Origin: an uncultured bacterium
GTDB taxonomy: Bacteria > Bacillota > Clostridia > Lachnospirales > Lachnospiraceae
Assembly (NCBI GenBank): GCA_947071365.1
Contig: CAMTFT010000086.1
Location: 1 to 7,141, forward strand
DNA: 7,141 nt
Reading direction: 5' to 3'
Shown in pieces: positions 1 to 5,077 of the stretch. The position numbers were made by a program, and so were the translations under genes. Positions within the stretch are counted from its first letter, which is position 1; each line of letters opens with the position of its first letter. The notes under the pieces are model-generated. The model had not been told where the DNA came from, did no database searches, and was given only the letters and a program-made list of their open reading frames with translations.

Positions 1-45
1 ACACCTATTAAGTCGTCGGCAGCGTCAGATGTGTATAAGAGACAG
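1..45 (+). other. Illumina Nextera i5 adapter with index (library artefact)
   Basis: Bases 27-45 are the 19-base Tn5 mosaic end used in Nextera libraries. Bases 13-26 are the Nextera read-1 primer segment. Bases 5-12 (CTATTAAG) sit exactly where the 8-base i5 index belongs, and I recall this string as Nextera XT index S518. Bases 1-4 (ACAC) are the end of the P5 flow-cell segment. The block is synthetic and is repeated in reverse complement at the other end of the contig. It should be trimmed: genomic sequence starts at 46. Confidence 0.98.
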
Positions 46-584
46 TCCTTCTTCCCTGCTATGACAAGCGTCTTTATCCCAAGAGCGTTCAGCTCTGATG
101 GCCTGATATTCGGGTCATTCACCATCAGGCCCAGCATCTCCGCGTTTTTTCTGGCTTCCGGACTTTTTTTCGCGAACAGCGAAGCGATCCGGTATCCCAG
201 TTCAATGGGAAGCTGCACCGAAGTCCTGACTCCGGAAGCATCCAGATTCGCACCGTTCAGGATCAGCCTGTCCACCCTCTCTGGATATTTCAGCGCAAAG
301 GCAAGCGCAATGTTTCCGCCATCCGAAAAGCCGAGTATATGCGCTTTATCTATGGAATGCTCATCCATAAAATCATGCAGATCCTCCGCGAACTGCCGTA
401 TCGTAAAAGGCGCCTTTCCTCTGGGCGATTTTCCGTGTCCCCTGGTGTCAATTGCAATGACTCTGTACTTTGCGGAAAAATACGGGATCTGCTTCTCAAA
501 ATATTCAAGGCTCTCTCCGTTGCCGTGCAAAAGGATCAGCGACGCGCCCGTTCCCTTTTCTGTATAGTGAAGTGTAATTTCCAT
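46..584 (-). CDS. alpha/beta hydrolase, 3' end missing at contig edge
   Basis: This is an alpha/beta-hydrolase-fold enzyme, probably a cytosolic serine hydrolase of unknown substrate. The ATG at 582-584 is preceded by AAGGGGAAG at good spacing. Visible features are the oxyanion-loop motif HGNGES at residues 20-25, the strand-plus-turn IAIDTRGHGKS at 43-53, and the nucleophile elbow GFSDGG at 85-90 with Ser87 as nucleophile. VIAGKKD at 174-180 is the usual place of the catalytic acid. The codon of residue 180 has only two genomic bases (GA), so it encodes Asp or Glu; Asp is expected. The catalytic His and about the last third of a typical 250-280 residue protein are lost. In the raw contig the frame runs on into adapter and adds CLLYTSDAADDLIGV, which is artificial. 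It starts 12 bases after the metallophosphoesterase stop, so the two genes are very probably cotranscribed. The family is certain, the substrate is not. Confidence 0.9.
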
Positions 585-596
585 AACTTCCCCTTT

Positions 597-1874
597 TTAC
601 TTTTTCAAATGCACCACAACAAATTCGCAGTGCTTTCCTGTCCGAAGCGGATAGCCCCATCCGGCTATTCCCGAGGATACGATAAGCTCCATATCGCCAA
701 AGCTCTCCCGCCCGTAATTCACAGTCTCTTTATCAAAAAGTGTGGTGATCAGCCCCACCGGCCACATCTGTCCCGCATGAGTATGGCCTGAAAGCATCAG
801 GTCATATCCCGCCTTTTCATTTTCTTCCATTCCCCGGGGCTGGTGATCCGCCAGGATATGAAAAGAAGAATCAGGAATATCTTTCAGCAGCCTTGCAGCA
901 CTCTTCCGCTTGCGATCGGATCTGCGGGCATCTGACCGGTCCTGCCTCCCGCTCAGGCTCAGCTCGCCGTTTATCTCTACCGTCTCATCCTCCAATATCC
1001 CGATCCCGTTCTCCCGGATTGTCTGTGACAATTGCTGCTCTGTAAAATCACAGTTCTTTGCATACCTTCCTTTATCGTGATTTCCATAAACATAATAAAC
1101 ACCGTACGCACTGTCGATCCTGCCGAGAGTCCCAAATGCTTCCCGAACCTGCTGCAATGAAGCCGACTCGTCCACAATATCACCGCCGAGCACCACCAGA
1201 TCCGGATCTTCCTCTTCTATCTGGTCACAGTATTCTGATAGCTGCTCCTGATCCATCGTCGTTCCGAAATGCAGGTCTGACAAAAAGACGATTTCGTATC
1301 CCTCATCCCGGATATCCTTTTTGGTGGACACCGTATATTCCGTGACAACGACGTGATGCATATTCACGTAGGCATACGCAAGTACCGAAAGCGTCATCAC
1401 AGCCGCAAGGATTCCGCTGCGCCACATAAAATCCCAGCCCCGGCATGATCTGGCGGCTCCTTCCTGCACGTTCTTTATGTGCCTTATGTCCTTTACGTTC
1501 TTTATATCCTTTACGTTTTTTATGTTCTTTATATCTTTTACTTCTTTTGTGCCATGTATTCCATCTGCCTGCCCAGGTATTCCAGGCTGCTTCCTTCCCG
1601 TCCTTTTCGCCTTCTTCATGCAGGATCTTATCACAAAACGTATCATATCGACCACTGCCGATATAACGGCAAAATGCAAAACCAGAGCCGCCCATAGCCC
1701 GAAAAGATTATAGGCTGGCGCCGTTATCAGAACTGCCAGCAGCCCGGACACCCCTCTTTGCAACCATACCATGTGATCTGATGCAAACATTTTTAATATT
1801 CTTCGAATAAAAAAGTACAGATAGATACACAGCGGAATCATAAATATTCCGGCAGCACTCAAACGTCCAAACAT
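597..1874 (-). CDS. membrane-anchored metallophosphoesterase (YkuE-like, calcineurin fold)
   Basis: This 425-residue protein has an N-terminal membrane domain and a C-terminal calcineurin-like phosphoesterase domain that should bind two metal ions. The metal and catalytic motifs are all present: D200-L-H202, G231-D232, G264-N-H-D267, H344 in DHQP and G363-H-T-H366. Hydrophobic segments lie near residues 5-23, 42-62, 63-83 and 153-170. The basic linker between the third and fourth (84-150) suggests it is cytoplasmic, which puts the catalytic domain outside. Residues 111-136 form an unusual tripeptide repeat (separate entry). I chose the ATG at 1872-1874 because GGAG lies 5 bases upstream; the longer frame back to 1925 starts with TTG and has no good binding site. 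It lies between the flavoprotein gene (129 bases upstream) and the hydrolase (12 bases downstream), probably in one transcript. Relatives include YkuE-type phosphodiesterases, but the substrate cannot be read from sequence. Confidence 0.93.
   Translation of the reverse strand: MFGRLSAAGIFMIPLCIYLYFFIRRILKMFASDHMVWLQRGVSGLLAVLITAPAYNLFGLWAALVLHFAVISAVVDMIRFVIRSCMKKAKRTGRKQPGIPGQADGIHGTKEVKDIKNIKNVKDIKNVKDIRHIKNVQEGAARSCRGWDFMWRSGILAAVMTLSVLAYAYVNMHHVVVTEYTVSTKKDIRDEGYEIVFLSDLHFGTTMDQEQLSEYCDQIEEEDPDLVVLGGDIVDESASLQQVREAFGTLGRIDSAYGVYYVYGNHDKGRYAKNCDFTEQQLSQTIRENGIGILEDETVEINGELSLSGRQDRSDARRSDRKRKSAARLLKDIPDSSFHILADHQPRGMEENEKAGYDLMLSGHTHAGQMWPVGLITTLFDKETVNYGRESFGDMELIVSSGIAGWGYPLRTGKHCEFVVVHLKK
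1467..1544 (-). repeat. in-frame 9-bp tandem repeat encoding a [D/N]-[I/V]-K tripeptide array
   Basis: Within the phosphoesterase gene, about eight to nine 9-base units encode DIK, NIK, NVK, DIK, NVK, DIR, HIK and NVQ in succession (residues 111-136). The coding strand is purine-rich and Ile is encoded by ATA in every unit, so the base composition differs from the flanking gene. The segment lies in the predicted cytoplasmic linker between the third and fourth membrane helices. It keeps the frame and looks like a slippage-prone microsatellite that can change linker length. Confidence 0.8.
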
Positions 1875-2003
1875 AATTTCTCCAGCCCCCATTTTTCTGT
1901 CATTGGCCGTCACAGCTCTTCCCAAATGTCATGTTCTGCTGCGAAGCGCTGTTTTAGTATCTGCTGCCAGGGTCATATTTATTCGGTGCAGTCCACCCGG
2001 GCT

Positions 2004-2621
2004 TCATCGGATAAAATGGGTGCTCTGACGTTCTTCTTTTTCCGGCAGGCCGTATTTTTCCTTACCCAGCTCAATACTCTTCATCAGAAATACCATATTT
2101 CTGGCCAGCGTCCGCATCGACTGCAGCCCTTCCGCGTCCTGCAGCGCCTCGCCCTGCTGCCTTCCGTGAATGCTGTTCCAATACTGCCCCGATGCCACCG
2201 GCATTCCCGATATGGTAAAATACTTATTCAGCTCATCAAAGGTGGAAGAAAGGCCGCCGCGCCGGGCAGCTACTACGCCTGCTCCCACCTTCATCGTCTT
2301 GTCAAAGTTTGTGCTGTAAAACAGTCTGTCCAGAAAAGCGATCAGCGTCGCATTCGCTGAACCGTAATAAACCGGGCTTCCCACCACCAGGCCGTCACAT
2401 TCCTTAAACTTTGCTGCTGCCTCATTTACAGCATCATCAAATACACATTTTCCTTCCCATGCACAGGAACCACATGCAACACACCCCCGGATATCCTTAT
2501 TTCCGATGTGCATAAGCTCCACTTCGATTCCCGCCTCCGTAAATATTTTTTCCATTTCGTGCAGCGCGATGTACGTATTTCCCTTCGCATGGGGACTTCC
2601 ATTTACCATCAATACTTTCAT
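2004..2621 (-). CDS. NAD(P)H-dependent FMN oxidoreductase, iron-sulfur flavoprotein-like
   Basis: This 205-residue flavodoxin-fold protein is likely cytosolic and transfers electrons through FMN. The phosphate-binding loop GSPHAKGNT is at residues 8-16. C47-x2-C50-x2-C53-x5-C59 has the compact cysteine spacing of archaeal and clostridial iron-sulfur flavoproteins (Isf), where it holds a 4Fe-4S cluster. SPVYYGSANATLIAFLDR (82-99) is the conserved segment of the NADPH-dependent FMN reductase family that contacts the flavin. The start is the ATG at 2619-2621, with GAGGAGG upstream. The reading frame continues upstream to 2867, but that part is the repeat array and terminator, not protein. A strong promoter lies just upstream, so this is probably the first gene of a three-gene leftward transcript with the phosphoesterase and hydrolase. 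The 129 bases after its stop show no convincing terminator. The electron partner is unknown. Confidence 0.92.
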   Translation of the reverse strand: MKVLMVNGSPHAKGNTYIALHEMEKIFTEAGIEVELMHIGNKDIRGCVACGSCAWEGKCVFDDAVNEAAAKFKECDGLVVGSPVYYGSANATLIAFLDRLFYSTNFDKTMKVGAGVVAARRGGLSSTFDELNKYFTISGMPVASGQYWNSIHGRQQGEALQDAEGLQSMRTLARNMVFLMKSIELGKEKYGLPEKEERQSTHFIR

Positions 2622-2663
2622 TCTGCGTCCTCCTCTGTCATTATATTGATTTTTTCGGATTTC

Positions 2664-2692
2664 ATTATACCATTTCACGGATAATGCAGCAA
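2664..2692 (-). promoter_or_regulatory. sigma-A-type promoter with extended -10 for the flavoprotein gene
   Basis: Read on the minus strand, TTGCTG (2687-2692), a 17-base spacer and a perfect TATAAT (2664-2669) preceded by TGG form an extended -10 promoter. The -10 box ends about 40 bases before the start codon. A second TATAAT at 2640-2645 has no matching -35 box and is too close to the ribosome binding site. Confidence 0.72.
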
Positions 2693-2704
2693 TCCTATTC
2701 CCGT

Positions 2705-2773
2705 AAAACAAAAATCGGCACCGACGCATACGAAGCAGAAATTCTTCCCTCTGCTTTGCATACGCCGATGCCG
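2705..2773 (-). terminator. strong Rho-independent terminator with 24-bp stem, downstream of the phospholipase D-like gene
   Basis: On the minus strand, the 5' arm (2773-2750) and 3' arm (2739-2716) can pair over 24 positions around a 10-base loop (2740-2749). I count 19 Watson-Crick pairs, 4 G-U pairs and 1 mismatch. The stem is followed by TTTTTGTTTT (2714-2705). Four of the five imperfect positions are G-U in minus-strand RNA but A-C in plus-strand RNA, so the structure favours leftward transcripts. It lies about 100 bases after the phospholipase D-like stop and just ahead of the flavoprotein promoter, which suits insulation of two transcription units. Its 5' arm overlaps the last unit of the tandem repeat array. 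Confidence 0.82.
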
Positions 2774-2870
2774 GTTCTGATCGCATACGCCATGCCGGTT
2801 CCGATTGCATACGTGTGCCGGTTCTGATTGCATACGCGTGCCGGTTCCGATTGCATACGCGTGCCAATTC
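2758..2870. repeat. intergenic tandem repeat, four full units of 23-25 bp plus a partial fifth
   Basis: Units begin at 2758, 2783, 2807, 2830 and 2853. The plus-strand consensus is close to GCATACGCGTGCCGGTTC followed by CGATT. Unit lengths are 25, 24, 23, 23 and a partial 18, so the units differ by small indels at a variable centre (CGAT, CAT, GTG) and by C/T changes. The array begins 3 bases after the phospholipase D-like stop codon region (2873-2875) and runs into the stem of the terminator. A frame is open across it (2622-2867) but has no ribosome binding site and is judged non-coding. Function unknown; it may be a variable-number repeat or a decayed set of terminator arms. Confidence 0.85.
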
Positions 2871-2872
2871 TT

Positions 2873-4372
2873 TTACAGCAAATGCCGGAAAGGCACGATC
2901 AATGCCCGAAGTACGCCATAAAAGATTTTTTTGCCGGTTCCCTGTTCCCTCGCCTGATACTCTCTGCCGGCTGTCACAACACCCTCCGGCGATACGTGGC
3001 GGCTTTTTTCCTTCAATACCTCCGCCTGCTTCCGAAGCTGCCCATTCAGCTCCTCACAGTCTATGCGCAGCATCATTTCCGTATCCAGATAAATACTTCG
3101 CATGTCAAAATTGCAGGAGCCGACGATACTGATATGCGTTCCTGCCAGTACAGTCTTCGTGTGCAACGCCTGTTCCCCCAGATACTCATACGTATGTATG
3201 CCGGTCTTGCTGACTTTTTTCTTCTGGTTCAGATAATCCGTGCAGCCGAAGGGGTTCGTGCCGCTCTCCACCGCATTGATGATAAGCTCCGCCTTCGCAC
3301 CGTCTCCGCACACCCGGGCCAGATCCCGATACATCGCTTTATCGCAGATAATATAGGGAGTCTGTATCAGGATATCGTCTTCCCTTTCCATCTCTTCCAC
3401 CAGCCTTTGCCAAAGCTGCGGATGCTTATTACATGGATCAATGGGATTCGTATACAGCCGGACTCCCTGTGTTTCCATCGTCACCTCTTCCCACTTTGGC
3501 TCTGTAAACGCCTGGGGATACTTTTCTCTGACCTCCTGATAATGCGCTTCCAGACGTGAAAAACCATCCGCCTGCTTTTTGTATGACTTAGCGCAGGGCA
3601 GATTCCAGATCCGTTCAAAGTATTCCTGCAGCTCCCTAAAGGAGCTTCCTGCCCCTGGAACCGTCTCATACACGAGAATATCCCGGTCTTCATTATATGA
3701 ATCTATATAATTGCCGAGAAAAAGATCGTCCGTATTTCTTCCCCCGAGAATGTACGCAAAATCATCTGCAATCAGATATTTGTCATGCATACGGTAATTG
3801 TTTTTCCATGGCATCAGCAAAGTGATGGGGTTGTACAGCTTCACCTCGACATTTTCACACTCTGCCAGCTCCCGAAAATTCTCACTTCCAGAAAGATGCA
3901 GGACTCCAAACATCCCGTCCACCAGGATCTGCACCTTCACGCCGCGCTCTGCGCTGTGAAAAAGAGCAGCCATGATATCCTGCCCGCTGTTGTCATCCCG
4001 AAAATCAAAGGTAGACAGCACCACCCTCTCCCGGGCCGCTTCGATCAGGCGCAGCCGCCACAGCAGCGCATCTGGATTGTTGTTGATGCTCATTACACGC
4101 TCCTGCGCTCCGCCGTCAGGCGGAAACGATGCATCACTGCCCAGAGCCGACGTATCTCCCGACGCATCACTGCTCGAAGCCGACGTATCTCCCGCTGTAT
4201 CACCGCCCAAAGTCAAAGTGTCCTCACCTGCATCCGCTTCAACAGCCGTGAAGTCCTCCGGCAGCGCCGTTTTGTGGAAAAGCGGAGGAATCACCGTGCA
4301 TATAAAAAAATAGATCAGCCACAGCAAAAACACCCTCCCAAGCAGCCGGAAACAGTATTTTGCCAGTCTCAC
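2873..4372 (-). CDS. phospholipase D / cardiolipin synthase-like membrane protein
   Basis: This 499-residue PLD-superfamily protein has two HKD halves and is likely membrane-anchored with the catalytic part outside. A single hydrophobic helix spans residues 8-30, followed by an Asp/Ser/Thr-rich repeat linker at 43-90. HKD1 is H196-x-K198-x4-D203, followed by GGRN. HKD2 is H404-x-K406, followed by GSCN at 418-421. The Asp expected at position 411 is Gly, so this half is non-canonical. The family makes or cleaves phosphodiesters in phospholipids, for example phosphatidyl transfer in cardiolipin synthesis. The start is GTG at 4370-4372: a stop lies in frame just upstream, the next Met is after the membrane helix, and GGGGTGG lies 4 bases upstream. 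The gene diverges from the TetR gene across 165 bases and ends at the repeat-terminator element. Whether it is a true synthase or a phospholipase is open. Confidence 0.92.
   Translation of the reverse strand: MRLAKYCFRLLGRVFLLWLIYFFICTVIPPLFHKTALPEDFTAVEADAGEDTLTLGGDTAGDTSASSSDASGDTSALGSDASFPPDGGAQERVMSINNNPDALLWRLRLIEAARERVVLSTFDFRDDNSGQDIMAALFHSAERGVKVQILVDGMFGVLHLSGSENFRELAECENVEVKLYNPITLLMPWKNNYRMHDKYLIADDFAYILGGRNTDDLFLGNYIDSYNEDRDILVYETVPGAGSSFRELQEYFERIWNLPCAKSYKKQADGFSRLEAHYQEVREKYPQAFTEPKWEEVTMETQGVRLYTNPIDPCNKHPQLWQRLVEEMEREDDILIQTPYIICDKAMYRDLARVCGDGAKAELIINAVESGTNPFGCTDYLNQKKKVSKTGIHTYEYLGEQALHTKTVLAGTHISIVGSCNFDMRSIYLDTEMMLRIDCEELNGQLRKQAEVLKEKSRHVSPEGVVTAGREYQAREQGTGKKIFYGVLRALIVPFRHLL
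4128..4226 (-). repeat. 33-bp in-frame tandem repeat in the phospholipase D-like linker
   Basis: Two nearly identical 33-base units (4128-4160 and 4161-4193) are followed by a decayed third (4194-4226). In the protein the two good units encode GDTSALGSDAS and GDTSASSSDAS. The repeat lies between the membrane helix and the catalytic domain, in a flexible, acidic, Ser/Thr-rich spacer whose length may vary between strains. Confidence 0.85.
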
Positions 4373-4460
4373 CAGTCCACCCCATCTCTTTTGTTAATTT
4401 CTGTTCATTTGCAAGCAAACCTGCTTCCGAAATTTTACAGAACACCCTGATTTTCATGCG

Positions 4461-4489
4461 TTGTAAGATTTTGCATTTTGTGATAAAAT
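4461..4489 (+). promoter_or_regulatory. promoter of the TetR-family regulator
   Basis: TTGTAA (4461-4466), a 17-base spacer and TAAAAT (4484-4489) preceded by TGA give an extended -10 promoter about 50 bases ahead of the regulator's ATG. A short inverted repeat, GATTTT (4467-4472) and AAAATC (4485-4490), brackets the spacer and -10 box. For the divergent phospholipase D-like gene I found no convincing promoter in this 165-base gap. Confidence 0.6.
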
Positions 4490-4492
4490 CGC

Positions 4493-4510
4493 CAGTGTAC
4501 AGACAGTGTA
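4493..4510 (+). promoter_or_regulatory. CAGTGTA direct repeats, candidate operator
   Basis: CAGTGTA occurs at 4493-4499 and again at 4504-4510, 11 bases apart, about one helical turn, so both copies face the same side of the DNA. They overlap the expected transcription start of the TetR gene. Local autoregulation is usual in this family, so this is a possible binding site, but TetR operators are more often inverted repeats. Low confidence. Confidence 0.35.
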
Positions 4511-4537
4511 TTTTGTTTTCGTAAAGCAGGTTATATT

Positions 4538-5077
4538 ATGATTCATACAAAGTCTATCATCATGGACGCTTTTTGGCAATTACTTGAAGAGAAACCTTAC
4601 AATAAAATCACCGTAAGGGACATCGTTGACCGGTGCCAGGTAAACCGCAACACCTTTTATTACCATTTTCATGACATTCCGGAGCTTCTCGAATATGCGA
4701 TCAAAAAGGATGCCGATTCCATCATTCAGAACCATATTACGCCAGGCGCCCCGGAGGAATGCCTGGCTCAGATCGTACAGTACACCACAAAGCGCCAGAG
4801 GGCGGTACTTCATATTTACCGTTCTATCCAAAGAGAGACCTTCCAACGGGAGCTGGAACGAATTGCGTTCTACATGACTGCGCAGTATATCGACACCGTC
4901 GTTTCAGATTCATCTCTGTCCTCAGAAGACAGAGAATTGCTGGTTCGTTTTTACAAATGCATACTGGTGGGGATCACGTATGACTGGCTGGACAATGGAA
5001 TGAGCTATGATCCGGTTGCAGCCTTCGCCCGTATCAATACGTTGCTTGCCAGCTCGGGGCGGCAACTGTTTTTCTAA
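4538..5077 (+). CDS. TetR/AcrR-family transcriptional regulator (DhaS-like group)
   Basis: This 179-residue DNA-binding regulator has its N-terminal helix-turn-helix at about residues 24-46: TVRDIVDRCQVNRN followed by TFYYHF, the classic TetR-family recognition-helix pattern. The rest is the helical dimerisation and ligand-binding domain, which diverges too much to name an inducer. The HTH wording resembles the DhaS-like branch common in Firmicutes. The ATG at 4538 has only a partial ribosome binding site (GCAGG, 7 bases upstream). It diverges from the phospholipase D-like gene, and its stop overlaps the stop of the radical SAM gene by 4 bases. No terminator follows, so its transcript probably runs antisense into that gene. 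Targets are unknown; its own promoter and the flanking minus-strand genes are the obvious candidates. Confidence 0.92.
   Translation: MIHTKSIIMDAFWQLLEEKPYNKITVRDIVDRCQVNRNTFYYHFHDIPELLEYAIKKDADSIIQNHITPGAPEECLAQIVQYTTKRQRAVLHIYRSIQRETFQRELERIAFYMTAQYIDTVVSDSSLSSEDRELLVRFYKCILVGITYDWLDNGMSYDPVAAFARINTLLASSGRQLFF

Noticed and set aside
31..567. 178-residue plus-strand reading frame at the left end
   Set aside because: It starts inside the adapter and lies antisense to the hydrolase, whose catalytic motifs are clear on the minus strand.
1875..2003. Promoter or terminator between the flavoprotein and phosphoesterase genes
   Set aside because: I found no stem plus T-run and no paired -35/-10 boxes; a short GCG-CTT-CGC hairpin is too weak. 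Read-through is simpler.
2622..2867. N-terminal extension of the flavoprotein open in frame to 2867
   Set aside because: It crosses the promoter, terminator stem and tandem repeats. The ATG at 2619-2621 has an ideal ribosome binding site and starts exactly at the conserved flavodoxin strand.
2758..2870. CRISPR array
   Set aside because: Units of 23-25 bp follow each other directly with no unique spacers, and no cas genes are present.
4109..4124. TCCGCC-GTCA-GGCGGA hairpin
   Set aside because: A perfect 6-bp stem, but it lies inside the phospholipase D-like coding region with no T-run, so it is probably a coincidence of codon use.
3785..4450. 221-residue plus-strand reading frame opposite the phospholipase D-like gene
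   Set aside because: Shadow frame: low-complexity, with repeated Arg/Ser/Ile stretches produced by the 33-bp repeat, and no ribosome binding site or family resemblance.
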